From contig JAPTYO010000002.1 of NCBI GenBank assembly GCA_036873135.1, positions 2,872,952-2,936,951 on the forward strand: 64,000 nt of DNA. The letters run 5' to 3'. Positions 53,031 through 63,494 of this stretch are shown here, one piece after another (the stretch's first letter is position 1; each line of letters opens with the position of its first letter). The notes beneath the pieces are model-generated. The model was not told where the DNA came from. It made no database searches and saw only the letters and a program-made list of their open reading frames with translations. The DNA comes from Clarkia xantiana subsp. parviflora. Its lineage: Eukaryota > Streptophyta > Magnoliopsida > Myrtales > Onagraceae. The position numbers and the translations under genes were made by a program.

Positions 53031-54197
53031 ATTAACATTTTCGTAAAAAAAAAAAAAAAAAAAAAAAGGTATTTGCTCTTACGGTCAGACCGCTACCGGT
53101 TTATCCGGCCCGGTCCGACCGGTCCAGCTGCTAATAGCAGCTGGACAGTGCCCAGCTGGCACGCGTTGGACACGCGAGCCAGCCAGCTGGGCCGTCCAGC
53201 TGCTAATAGCAGCTGGACGGGGCATTTCTACAAATGCCCTCCTTTGGAGGGCATTTTTAGAAATGCCATGTTTGAGGAGGGCATTTTAACAAAAAATTCC
53301 AGAACCTAGACAATTTCAATTCAACATAGCAGAGGCAGCAGCAAGTAGAGACGCAGCCAGGCCTAGAGTGCCGGACTTGCCGCAGCAACAGAACAGAACT
53401 TTCGCCGCCACACGTTCCTCTCCGCCTGGTCGACCGCTTCTGGATCTGGTCGGCTGCTTCTGGATCTGGTCGGAGCCGAATCGATACATAGAAACAGAGC
53501 CTCTATAATCAGGTACATTCTTCAATCGAAATCACCTGCCCTCGGTAATCAAATCATACACGAGATGCAAGCTTCTACTAGTTTCAGCTGGAAAAACAAT
53601 CGTGCAACCACATGAGCTTCATGTCAGAGACAGATCCTCCGTGAGTACTCACAGTTTAACGACGGCGGCGGAGATTTCAGGTTGCACGGCAGTGGCAGTC
53701 ACTTTCACGGCGATGATGACTCCTCGAGACACTGAGCTGGCTTTTATGTTGATTCACTCTATTTCTGAGAACGTAATCTATGGAGAGAACAGATCTGCGG
53801 GGGGGAGATAAGGAGAGGGGAGGCCGAAGGAATGAGATTGGAATTTGGAGGAGAGGGGGAATTAAGATTGTCTGTACTCTGAAATCTGGCGGAAGAGAAA
53901 GGGGGAGCGTGACAAACGGAGGTGAACTGGAGAAGAGTGCAGCGGACGAACCGGGTGAACCGGGAACCGGAGCCTTTGCCGATCCGTTGTCCGGTCCGGT
54001 TCGGTTCTGATAACACTTATCAAATCCCAAAAGCTGTGAAAAATACAGAGCGAAAGACCTGTTAATTTGCTTTTGTTACCAGCTTTCATAATCGTCCAGT
54101 TACTCGTGCACTCAAAGATGCATACATCCGTCGGCGGATGAGGTAATTTTTCTTTGCGATTTATTTCATGAGTAAATCTCAGTCTGTAGTAAGATAA

Positions 54198-56054
54198 ATG
54201 ACCTCAAGTTTGTTCAGCATAACTTCTAAGATTGCATCGCTTGCAAAAGCTGGCCGCATCTCTTGCGCCCGCAAGCTGTTCGATGAAATGCCGCTAAGAG
54301 ATTCTGTGACTTGGAACGCCATGATCACTGGCTATTCCCATCTGGGTCTCCACCAAGAAAGTCTCTCTTTATTCCAGGATATGAGAATCGCCAACACTAG
54401 GCCCGACCACTTCACAATCACCGCAACCTTGACCACTTGTGCCTGGTCCAGTGATCTTGCATGTGGAACCAAAGTTCATGCACTGGTCTTTGTCATGGGG
54501 TACCGACTGTATATTCCAGTTGGCAATGCCCTGATTGACATGTATGCCAAATGCTTAAGCCCTTCCAGTGCCAACAGAGTTTTTGAAGAGATGGCAGTTA
54601 GGAATGATGTCACATGGTGTTCACTCTTACTTGCCCACATGATTTCCGGTCAATTTAGCATTGCCAATAATGTTTTTTCTATGTTGCCTACACGAGTTGA
54701 AATTGCTTGGAACACTATGATTACAGGTTATGCGAGGCATGGTGAAATCCTTCAGTGTCTGTATTTCTTTAAAGAAATGCTAAGAAATTCGAATCAGCCT
54801 GATCAGTGGACTTTGAGTTCCCTCATGAATGCATGTGCAGAATCATTGGAGCTTCAGTACGGACGCATGGTCCATGCTTTAATAATTAAGAGCGGATGGG
54901 AATCGTCAGTGGAGTCAAAGAACTCTATTCTGAGCTTTTATGCTAAATTATGCTGCCAGGACGATGCCATGAAGATGTTCGAGTCCTCTGGAACCCTGAC
55001 AGTTGTATCATGGAATGCCATCATTGATGCATACATGAAGACGGGATACATTCATAATGCTGTTGCTGTATTTGGGCAAGCGCCTGAGAAGAATGTGATT
55101 TCATGGACATCAATGATCGCTGGATTTGCTAGAAACGGACATGGTGAGCTAGCCCTTAGCTACTTTGCTGACATGGTCAGAAATTTCATTGTTCCTGATG
55201 ACATATCATATGGAGCTGCCCTTTATGCATGTTCCAACCTAGCAGTACTGAGACATGGTCAGATGATACACTGTAGCTTAATTCGCCATGGTTTTCAAGT
55301 ATATCCCTATGTTGGAAATGGTTTATTGAACATGTATGCTAAATCAGGAGATATGGAAGGGTCAAGGCTTGCCTTTGATGAAATTAATGAGAAGGATTTA
55401 GTGTCTTGGAACACTATGATATTTGGATATGCAATGCATGGAAGGTTTAGTGAGGCGTTAGGGCTTTTTGACGAGATGGTAGCATCTGGGACAAAGCCAG
55501 ATAATGTCACTTTTGTTGGCTTATTAATGAGTTGCAGCCACTCAGGGAATTTAGAGAAAGGTCGCTCCCTTTTTAAGACAATGGAATCAGATTATGGGGT
55601 TAGTCCCGAAAGTGATCATTTATCATGCATGGTAGATATTGTTGGGCGTGGAGGGTATTTAGCTGAAGCAAAGGAGGTAGTGGAGGAGAATTTGGGAAAC
55701 GGTGTATCAGAGACTCTGCTAGGAGCTTGCTCGGATCATGTGGAAAATGAACTTGGGATGTACATTGGAGAAGGTTTGAAGAATTCTGACCCTTTCAAAG
55801 ACATTGGTTATGTAACCCTGTCTAATTTATACTGTGCGAGTGGTAGGTGGAAGGAGGCAGAAATGGTTAGGAAGGCTATGGCGGTTCAAGGGGTGAAAAA
55901 GTTGCCCGGTTGCAGCTGGGTTGAAGTGAACAGTTCTGTCACGACCTTTTTAGCTGGAAATAATGCCCACCCTTGCATGGGAGATCTCTACGAGATATTG
56001 CAGCTTCTTGGCTCTCAAATGAGACGCGGTTATTGTTTAAGTTTAGACTATTAG
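54198..56054 (+). CDS. Pentatricopeptide repeat protein, PLS/E class
   Basis: PPR proteins bind single-stranded RNA in mitochondria or plastids and direct editing, splicing or stability; the E class is mostly tied to C-to-U editing. Single exon, 618 aa, as usual for the family. Repeated hallmarks include VTWNAMITGY (36-45), GNALIDMYAKC, IAWNTMITGYARHG, VSWNAIIDAYMKTG, ISWTSMIAGFARNG, GNGLLNMYAKSGD and VSWNTMIFGYAMHG. The C-terminus has an E/E+ module (ETLLGAC, LSNLYCASGRWKEAEMVRK, KLPGCSWVEV) and no DYW deaminase domain, so any editing would need a partner. The start (TSKIASLAKAGRI) and overall order resemble Arabidopsis At2g36980 as I remember it. The start codon lies about 130 bp after a nested transposon stack. 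Confidence 0.88.
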   Translation: MTSSLFSITSKIASLAKAGRISCARKLFDEMPLRDSVTWNAMITGYSHLGLHQESLSLFQDMRIANTRPDHFTITATLTTCAWSSDLACGTKVHALVFVMGYRLYIPVGNALIDMYAKCLSPSSANRVFEEMAVRNDVTWCSLLLAHMISGQFSIANNVFSMLPTRVEIAWNTMITGYARHGEILQCLYFFKEMLRNSNQPDQWTLSSLMNACAESLELQYGRMVHALIIKSGWESSVESKNSILSFYAKLCCQDDAMKMFESSGTLTVVSWNAIIDAYMKTGYIHNAVAVFGQAPEKNVISWTSMIAGFARNGHGELALSYFADMVRNFIVPDDISYGAALYACSNLAVLRHGQMIHCSLIRHGFQVYPYVGNGLLNMYAKSGDMEGSRLAFDEINEKDLVSWNTMIFGYAMHGRFSEALGLFDEMVASGTKPDNVTFVGLLMSCSHSGNLEKGRSLFKTMESDYGVSPESDHLSCMVDIVGRGGYLAEAKEVVEENLGNGVSETLLGACSDHVENELGMYIGEGLKNSDPFKDIGYVTLSNLYCASGRWKEAEMVRKAMAVQGVKKLPGCSWVEVNSSVTTFLAGNNAHPCMGDLYEILQLLGSQMRRGYCLSLDY

Positions 56055-56840
56055 CACTTGGTTGAGCGACGTCGTTAATTTCAAACTTGTGTTTCACTTC
56101 TGAGACAAAAAAAGAGCGGGAATGTTATTGCTTTGCTGCAGCTTTGGAGACTGAGGGGGTATTTGTACTAATTGATGTACACTCAGGATACAACAGAAAG
56201 GTCAGACAAGGGCCACAACAAGTACAAGTGTCTCCTCAGCCTGCCTTGGACAGTATGGTCGAACTTCATGCTAAACCATGCCTAGCTATCATACTGTTAT
56301 GGAAAAAGACTTGCAAGAAACTAATCCCCTTCTTAGCACATGAATGATACTTCCAAGGATATCCGTCTACTTCTGGCTGGCTGGCAGGTTATCATTTTTC
56401 TATCATCCTCGTTACTTTTCTAAAGCAAAATTTCAAATTATTTTACGCATTTTATGAAATTTACTCTTGTGGTGTTATTCTATAAGAGTCACGTGCCTGT
56501 ATCGAATCAAGGGGCAATATGTGGAATGGTGGATCGTGAGGTCGTCAATGAGTGTACGAACCAGAATGCATTGCCTCCGTTGTTGTAGAATCCGCACTAA
56601 AATGCTTTGTTTGGAGAGATGAGGATGTCGTCGTGTCTTTCAACAGATAGAGAAGAGCCTCTCTGCTCAGGATGTTGTTACTTGCACAATTACTAGGGTT
56701 TATTATAATTGAAATTATGAATACAAATAGAATAAATGAACTCAACAAGAGTTTTGAGATTAGGAGGAGCTGCTAATTCCGCATTCATCTTTCACCTTCT
56801 TTTCCCACCACAAGTGTAAAAACTAAATCGAAAATTAAAC
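56055..56840 (+). other. PPR 3' flank, no further gene supported
   Basis: An 86-codon frame at 56087-56347 starts just after the PPR stop and has no family features; it is probably 3' UTR. Nothing else is recognisable before the HPR3 pseudogene. Confidence 0.4.
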
Positions 56841-56890
56841 TCAAAACCTTTTGTATTGCACGTTTTGAGTTTAAATTAATTTAGTTTCAC

Positions 56891-57415
56891 TCAAAACCTT
56901 TTGTATTGCAGTTAAGGGGTAAGCGAGTCGGGATCGTCGGACTAGGCAGAATTGGTTCAGAGGAGCTGCTAAGAGGCTAGAGGCACTTGGCTGCATTCTT
57001 CTTTACAACTCGAGGAAGCGGAAAACCATCCATCGACTACCCTTTCTATCCTAATGTACATGATCTAGCACTAAATAGCGATGCTCTCATCATCTGTTGC
57101 GGATTGAGTGAAGACACCCGCCACATAATCGATAAAGAAGTGATGATGGGTCTTGGGAAAGGTGTGATCGTGAATATCGGACGTGGGGTCATTATTGACG
57201 AGAAGGAGATGGTGGTGCGGGTTTGGATGTGTTTGAAGACGAGCCGAATGTTGCCAAGGAGCTGTTTGAGATTGACAATGTTGTGCTGTCTCCACATATG
57301 GCTGTGAATACCCCAGAATCGTATTCGGAATTGTGTGATCTTGTTGTTGCCAACTTGAGAGCTTTCTTCGCGAACAAGCCTCTATTTTCTCTTGTCCTCC
57401 AAGAATGAATAAAGA
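56891..57415 (+). pseudogene. HPR3: HPR3-like pseudogene, exon 2 only
   Basis: The match to the HPR3-like genes starts in the last 20 bp of intron 1 (TCAAAACCTTTTGTATTGCA), crosses the acceptor and covers exon 2 (56912-57408) and the first bases of the 3' UTR. Exon 1 is absent. Against copies A and B it has a 2-base gain after GGTTC, a 1-base gain near 57019, a 3-base loss near 57160 and a 28-base loss after GAGATGGTG. The last removes part of the segment between the catalytic Arg and Glu and breaks the frame. Kept intron sequence shows DNA-level copying, not retroposition. Confidence 0.9.
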
Positions 57416-57805
57416 AGACAAATGCTTCTTCTATTAGATATGCAGTGTCTTGTATTGTATCATGTCTGATATCTTACATCTGTGAAAGAGTTAATTATAG
57501 CTAATTACCTATTTGCTTGGTCGACTTTGGGGATTGTTGGAGAATAGTAATAATAATAAGAGATGAAAAGACTAGAGTGTAATACTGAGACAATCATCAG
57601 TAGCAATAACATTAACAAATATACAGTAATAACTCTTTTACTTGCTGTCAACTTTAAACACAAGATATAAATATGAAAATACATCAGATTTTGTAACTAA
57701 TATTCGATTCGAGGCTAAAAACAGAAATCTCATCAGCAAGATCTACCCCCGTCAGATGGCAAGGAAAAATCAATGGAATGAATGATGAAAAAACGACGGA
57801 AAAAT

Positions 57806-60800
57806 TCATTCAGTCAGCTTGCAGTTCTTGAGATAGGGATGATCGTACTTGATGTATTTGGTCCAATTGGGACGGTACTTAGTCATGGCGAGTTCCAACC
57901 ACGGTTTCATGTTGCCATTGTAGTGTATAACAGCTGCATTGTCAATCTCTGTGCGGTCGATGCTCGGATTGTAGCCAAGGCCAAGAACGTGCCATGACTT
58001 GTTGAGTGGATGTGTAAGACCATAGAATGTAATCAGCCCGGGAGGCAATGTCCCCAGTTTCCACAGAACTCTATCTTCATTCTATCCACAGTTAAAAAGA
58101 TACAAACTTAGGTCAATGATCAAGATAACACTAGAAAGGGCAAAAAATCAGGTGAAAGATACAACATCACGAGCATAACTCTACGAAGCGTGGGAAATGG
58201 ATAAAATTGAGAGAGAGAGTCAACACATTTATGAAATAGTAAAGGTAACAGGTCTTTTGGTCCATAATATTTGACCACTTTTGAGTTTTGGTTCATAATG
58301 TTTTTTTTTGCCTAGTTTTAGTACCATATGTTTGCAGATTTTTCTAGTTTTGGTCTAACCGTTACATTCTGTCTATTTTTTACATTAAGTGACATGTGCA
58401 AGTCACGTGAACCACCCTAAACTTTCAATTTTTTTTTTCAAATTTTGGAAAATTGACACCTTAAACCTACTTCAATTTAGACGAATTGAATTAGGTTTAA
58501 TGAGTCAAATTTGAGGGAATTGACACCATAAACCTAGTTCTATTAGTCAATTCCCCCAAATTTGAACAAAATTGAAAGTTTACGGTGGATCACGTGATTT
58601 GCACATGTCACTTAACGGAAAAAATGGACGGAATGTAACGGTTGGACCAAAACTAGAAAAATCTGCAAACATATTACATATGGTACCAAAACTAGGCGAA
58701 AAAAAAAAAACATCATGCATCAAAAGACCTGTTAACCCAATAGTAAATGATGCCACTTTTTTTTATAAAGATTCTTGCTAAGCTTCATCTATGGTAGTAG
58801 CATGCTCCACAAAGAATTGCATAGCATGCAGTGTGGTGACCAATTAAACTCACAACTTACATGATTGAATTTGCATGTGTAGATTCAATAGGGATAAACT
58901 CGAGAATATCTATTGTTGACTGCCTTTTTTTATTCAATTCATGGCCTTTTATTTTAGTCTACCTCCACGAAAGCATGCATAGCTGACTAGCAATTCAAGC
59001 AAAAATATGAATAGAATGAAATAGAGCAATAAGGTAAGATCGAACCATGTTTTGCCACTTATGATAGATGCCGGTAATATCCTTCTTTTTCCATTGTTTA
59101 AGGTCAAACATATTCATCCCATATGCCCATCCACATGCATTAGGGTCAAAGTTCCTCGCAATATGTGGATTTGAGAAGTTCAGATACTTATCAAATCGGT
59201 GGAAGCTCTCTCCACATGTTTCAACTGCACCATTCACCTTCCCTTGCAGATCTACTGCCCATAATCCAGTCAAGTCCTTCTGGACGACAATGTCATCGTC
59301 CAGAAAAAGGATTTTATCCAACTTGGGGTAGACCTCTGGAAGATAGAACCTTAAATGGTTAAGCATGGAAAGATACTTTGGGTTCCTGTACTTGAGATTA
59401 GAAGACCCAGATGACAAAGTGGTTGGATGGTCAGCCTTGAAATAATACTCTTTCATTGAAGCAGATTCCAGTTGTCGTAAAACTGGGCAGTATGATGAAT
59501 TAAGCCACTTGAATTCATCAACATTCTCAACATTGATGGTGGCTTTTCCCGGAGGATTCAGAAGAAACCACATGTTCATTGCTCCAAAGTTAAGTTTATC
59601 AGTGACAAGGTGGAAAACATGTTTTGAAGGATCCTGCAATTTAGAGCGACTTAACTTCAGTCAAAGAAGACTAAGTGAAGAGCATCCCTATATTGAGTAA
59701 AAAATTGTTGTGTTTTTACCTTCGCATTTGTAATTGTCGAGTTGACAACTACTGATGCAGCTAACACATTGTCAGAGAAGAGGGCATAATGATAAAGATC
59801 CCGGTTTACAAGATTCTCACTTCTTGGGAACGTTCTCTTCTCTGGAGGTAGGAGGTAGTAATCAATGGTCAAGCGCATTGATAAGCAGTGAATTCCATTT
59901 GGAATTGTCTTGGCAGCTAACTGACTCAAAAAGGTGCTCTGCCTTTTCAAACTCCGAACTTGTTCATCTGCTGTCTGAAGCATCGCTCTGAGCTTTCCAG
60001 TGACTAATTTGCAGTCATAAAGTTGCTCTCTAGCCTTTGAAAGAACTTGGCCCATAGCTTTCATTTTCTCATGTGAACTATGAAAAAAATAGCACTCAGT
60101 AAGCATCCAAACAATAATGACCACCCTAATATAAAGTATATCAATAGGTCACAGAATTACCTCTGGCTTAAATCAGCATCAGCTGTTGCATCTCCTAAGG
60201 CACGCTGACTCTCTTTTAACCGGGTTTGCAACTCTTGGTACAAATCAAGCTTGTTTTTCAGCTTTGCTATCGTTAAATAGACCCTTGCCATTATCATTTG
60301 GTCCCGTATAAACCTAACGGTTGTATCAGGATTCTCGTTCTCATTCTCTCTCCTCCAAATACTATACTTCCCCAAAACAGCAGAGTCAACTGACTTAGAG
60401 CGTTCAATGGCAGCATTCTCTAGTTTAATGGTGGCTTCATCATCATGTTGAACCAATTCAGCTACACGCTTTTGACGTCTTTTCTCTCTCAGTTGCTGTA
60501 AATTATTCCAAGAAATAACTTAGTGACCTTTTTTCGGCCAAATAACTTAGTGACTTGGATCATTTAACCTTCACAATTGGTACTACATATAATATTGAAA
60601 TATTAGTACCAATTATATTCTAAAATCATTTATCATTACCCGTCTAGCTAAAGTGGCTGGTGAATCATTGGATCTCGACTGATCTTCTGCACATTGAATC
60701 GTAACCAGTCATCGCCTATGAAATGCAATCCAGTAATAACCACAAAAAGAAAGTCACCTGCAGAAGAAGAATTCCTATTCCTTGAAGCTCCTTGTCTGAT

Positions 60801-62277
60801 ATCAGACGTTTGCTGTAGCTTTAATAATCGGGGAAAAAAAAAAAAGGGTAATGAGCAGCAACATAGTTGAAGACATGTAAAAACAATAAAGTCACTATGT
60901 TAAACAAGTAAACAACTCCTCTTAACTAACCTCAACTATATCATTATTCTCAACTCCAACCATTTTCCATGAGGCAGACAGATTGCTCTTCCTAAAACGA
61001 CCGAGACTTAAAGGATCTGAATCATCTGCACTGGCAGTAATGATGTCAATTACCTGTATTCATGGAAAAGTCCCAAACCTTTAGAATACATGCCATTAGC
61101 AATACTCATAGTAAATCCTGAAGTTAGAAAGTCTGTAAATTTACTCACATCACTAGATAGTAGAGACTTAAGATGTCGCAAAGCCATCCTCTCTCTCCAA
61201 TCAACATTTTGCAACCCCTGAACAATTTCCTCATTCATATCAATGGCTGTAATTATGATGGTGTAATATATTAAGGAAGAGATAGAGATATAAGCATTTC
61301 ACTACCTCATTGCTTGAACCATCTTCAGTTCCACCTGCTCAAAGGGAACTACGTGAATCAGTAAATCTAAGTAAACATATATTCTTTTGAATGCAAAGGT
61401 ACAGTAGATTTCTTTCCATTTATATGAGCAGAAAACCAAAAAGAAGCAAAATAGAAAAGTGACATACATGCATCGAATCAAAACTATCAAATAGTATCTG
61501 GAAGGGTAAACTTAAGCGAGGCCGATACTATTAACTGAGAAAATCAAACCTACAGAGTAGTAGAACTAGCAAAGAAAGAGGAGAAAGAGAAACACATATT
61601 CATAGCTAGCTAATAATGTCCCTCTGGACACCACTACGTTGACATCCCGTGTGGCATAAATCAATCAGAAACTAGCAGCCACAGCCAGTGTATGAATCTG
61701 ATGCAATGGAACTTTCTGGAAACTAGAAAATCAACTTTCCAAAAACTAAGTCGAATTCCCTGTGAAACCATCCACCTAAAGTGTGCCGCCAACATCCAGA
61801 TGATGCAACATTAATGTACTAGAAAATTAGATCAGCAAAAGTTCTGAAAAAATCTTCATATAAGCCGAAGATACTAAATTCAACTTCACGAAAACGAGCC
61901 CAATCTGCGAGCTTAAAGCTCAAATTTGTATATACTGGACAGACTGAACAGTGGCATACTATAGAAGATTTAAATAGACGAAGCTCCTAGCACCACTCAA
62001 GAAGCTCGAAAAGGTGAAAAAGCTGATACATCATACAGCAACAAGATCTACGCATCTATATTACAAGAGCAATCGAAAATCGGAATATTGAAAAGATTTA
62101 TCAGTTAGACGACAGACCGATTCGAAGACCACGGCCAGAGTAGAAATAAACCGGGGAGAGCACACCGACAAAGAAAAGGACGGCGAGAGGTAGAAACGAT
62201 CCACAGGGCAAGCACCGGCGGTCTCCGGCAGCGGAGGGCACCCGCCTCAACTCCATTTCAGAATCAGAACCTGGCAT
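57806..62277 (-). CDS. GAUT1: Galacturonosyltransferase, GAUT1-like (GT8 family)
   Basis: GAUT1 adds galacturonic acid from UDP-GalA to homogalacturonan; in Arabidopsis it works in the Golgi in a complex with GAUT7. Nine exons, all GT-AG and in frame: 62118-62277, 61149-61246, 60931-61053, 60758-60818, 60640-60686, 60161-60495, 59720-60077, 59046-59633, 57806-58081; 681 aa. One type II membrane segment at about 27-46 (LPLAVLFFVGVLSPVYF). The stem has DWRERMALRHLKSL and RKSNLSASW, which point to GAUT1 among the GAUTs. GT8 core: LFLDDDIVVQKD with the metal-binding Asp triad at 506-508, GAVETCGESFHRFD, and HYNGNMKPW at 643-651. I chose the first in-frame Met (62277); the next is 7 codons on. The first donor (ATCG then GTCTGT) is the least certain junction. 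A Mutator-type MITE sits in the last intron. Confidence 0.93.
58244..58738. mobile_element. Mutator-type MITE (495 bp) in the last GAUT1 intron
   Basis: It begins GGTAACAGGTCTTTTGG and ends AAAAGACCTGTTAACCC. Exact AATAGTAAA lies at 58235-58243 and 58739-58747. Arms include TGGTACCATATGTTTGCAG-like words shared with 37322-38290. It makes up about half of the 964-bp intron 58082-59045, and both splice sites stay intact. Confidence 0.9.
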
Positions 62278-62577
62278 CAACGAAACAAGAGAATGTAAGA
62301 CAGTGGAACCGCATGCGAGCTGGAATCCCAGTCAAGAAAAAAAGACATGAATTTACAGGTCAAATCATGCAGCGATCTTGCTGATTGAGATGCCGCGATG
62401 GGGATGGCACCTTCGGTGCTTGCTTCTTTGAGTATACCAATGAAGGATCCAGAAAGAGAATGATTGTGGTTTCGGGGAGAAAGGAAGAGTGGAAAGTGAA
62501 AGCAAAACAAAGTGGAGGAGGATGGGTGACCGACCAATAATCGATCGAGACTGTTGATCAATTAATTAATCTTTGAT

Positions 62578-63020
62578 ATGGAAATTTAGTACACTAACTA
62601 ATCATAGGAGTTAGTCACACCCTCAAAGTCACTCTAACTTACCATTTTGGCGCATCCACGACTCCATGTCATTTATTAGTACAGTCCATTCCATACATAC
62701 TCCATGGCACCGCACCATCTAGTCTCAAATCCAGACTAGTAATCCAGTCAGAGGTTAGCTGGATGTTCAACTTAAGACTGCAATTCACAAATAGTTGTAA
62801 GAATACTTAAAAAATAAAAGTAGGAATTTGGTATCATGATGAAAATATTTTTTTTTTCAACTTTCAAGACATAATAAATTAAGATATTTATTTGCAAATA
62901 AAAATCTCAATTCACATTTTCAAAGAATAATCATTTTTTTACCCATCCTAAGAATGACTATATTCTAATATATATTTCATTTACCAAATTAAATCATAAA
63001 CTGAGTTCGAAATTTGTAAA
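62578..63020. other. Upstream of GAUT1, no gene seen
   Basis: AT-rich, with no element ends that I can delimit. The GAUT1 promoter should lie within or just below this stretch. Confidence 0.35.
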
Positions 63021-63024
63021 TTGA

Positions 63025-63485
63025 TATAAAAAGTCAATCCCTCTACTTTGAGTTCCCGAAAAAAAACATATTTAGTGTTTCGGGTTTACTTTATCTGTCA
63101 ATTTGGTGTTTATTTCGGGTTTTAATTTTGTTGATATTTAATATCTCCGTCAAATTTTGTGTTAAATTTAACAGAAACTGGATATGTGTTAGTCACATGA
63201 CTGAATAAATTTGAAAATTCCTAAAATACCCCAAAAATGCTCGGAATCGCCATAATCGGTCAGCCCGGAATCAGAGGTGGGTGGCCGAAATCGGACGGGT
63301 GGCTTTTAAAAAAAAAGTATAAGGAGCAAATTTGTTTTTGCATCTCACTCAAAGTTAGCCCAAAATTGGACGGATAACAAAATCGCAACAAAATTGAAAC
63401 ATAGGACACTAAATGTTAACAATTTAATCATGAGACACCAAATTGACATTAGAGATAATCCTGGGACACTAAATAAGATTTTTTT
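63025..63485. repeat. Probable inverted-repeat element
   Basis: ATTTAGTGTTTCGGGTTT and TCAATTTGGTGTTTA at the left answer AGACACCAAATTGACATTA and GGGACACTAAATAAG at the right. The centre has ATCGGTCAGCC and GTGGGTGGCCG words. No target duplication found. Confidence 0.4.
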
Positions 63486-63494
63486 TGTTAATAA

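Larger units (their letters stand above)
51583..53299. mobile_element. Fold-back Mutator-type element (1,717 bp)
   Basis: It begins GATTTTTTGTTAAAATGCCC and ends GGGCATTTTAACAAAAAATTC. Exact 10-bp duplications CAGAACCTAG lie at 51573-51582 and 53300-53309. The two arms mirror each other for most of their length: AGGGCATTT hairpins, CAGCTG repeats, a tRNA-like segment, then AT-rich text. The right half carries an extra tandem copy of the AT-rich segment (52400-52615 and 52640-52885). No protein-coding content. Confidence 0.88.
50688..54017. mobile_element. 3.3-kb GTGTTATCA-ended element inside the Mutator-type hairpin
   Basis: It begins AGTGTTATCAAAACCGGACC and ends GGTCCGGTTCGG-TTCTGATAACACT. 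The flanks ATCAAAACC (50679-50687) and ATCAAATCC (54019-54027) look like a 9-bp duplication with one mismatch. Two younger elements (50941-51570 and 51583-53299) make up 2.35 kb of it. The remaining 0.7 kb (53310-53950) is GC-rich and non-repetitive with no coding frame I recognise. Confidence 0.7.
49958..54066. mobile_element. Mutator-type GGTTAAC hairpin element, split by a 3.3-kb insertion
   Basis: The left arm starts GGGTTAACGGTCTTTC and continues TTGACAACTTTTGAGTTTTG. Its matching right arm is interrupted at 50687 and resumes at 54019 as CAAATCCCAAAAGCTGTGAA through GAAAGACCTGTTAA, the inverse of the left tip. Excluding the insertion it is about 0.78 kb and belongs to the family of 37322-38290 and 58244-58738. 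A run of GACCTAGCCATGG-like words fills its centre. Confidence 0.65.

Noticed and set aside
56545..56748. 67-codon minus-strand frame with a signal-peptide-like start, possible small secreted peptide
   Set aside because: It opens at TTG with no ATG before the C-terminal end, has no known peptide motif and no supporting neighbours.
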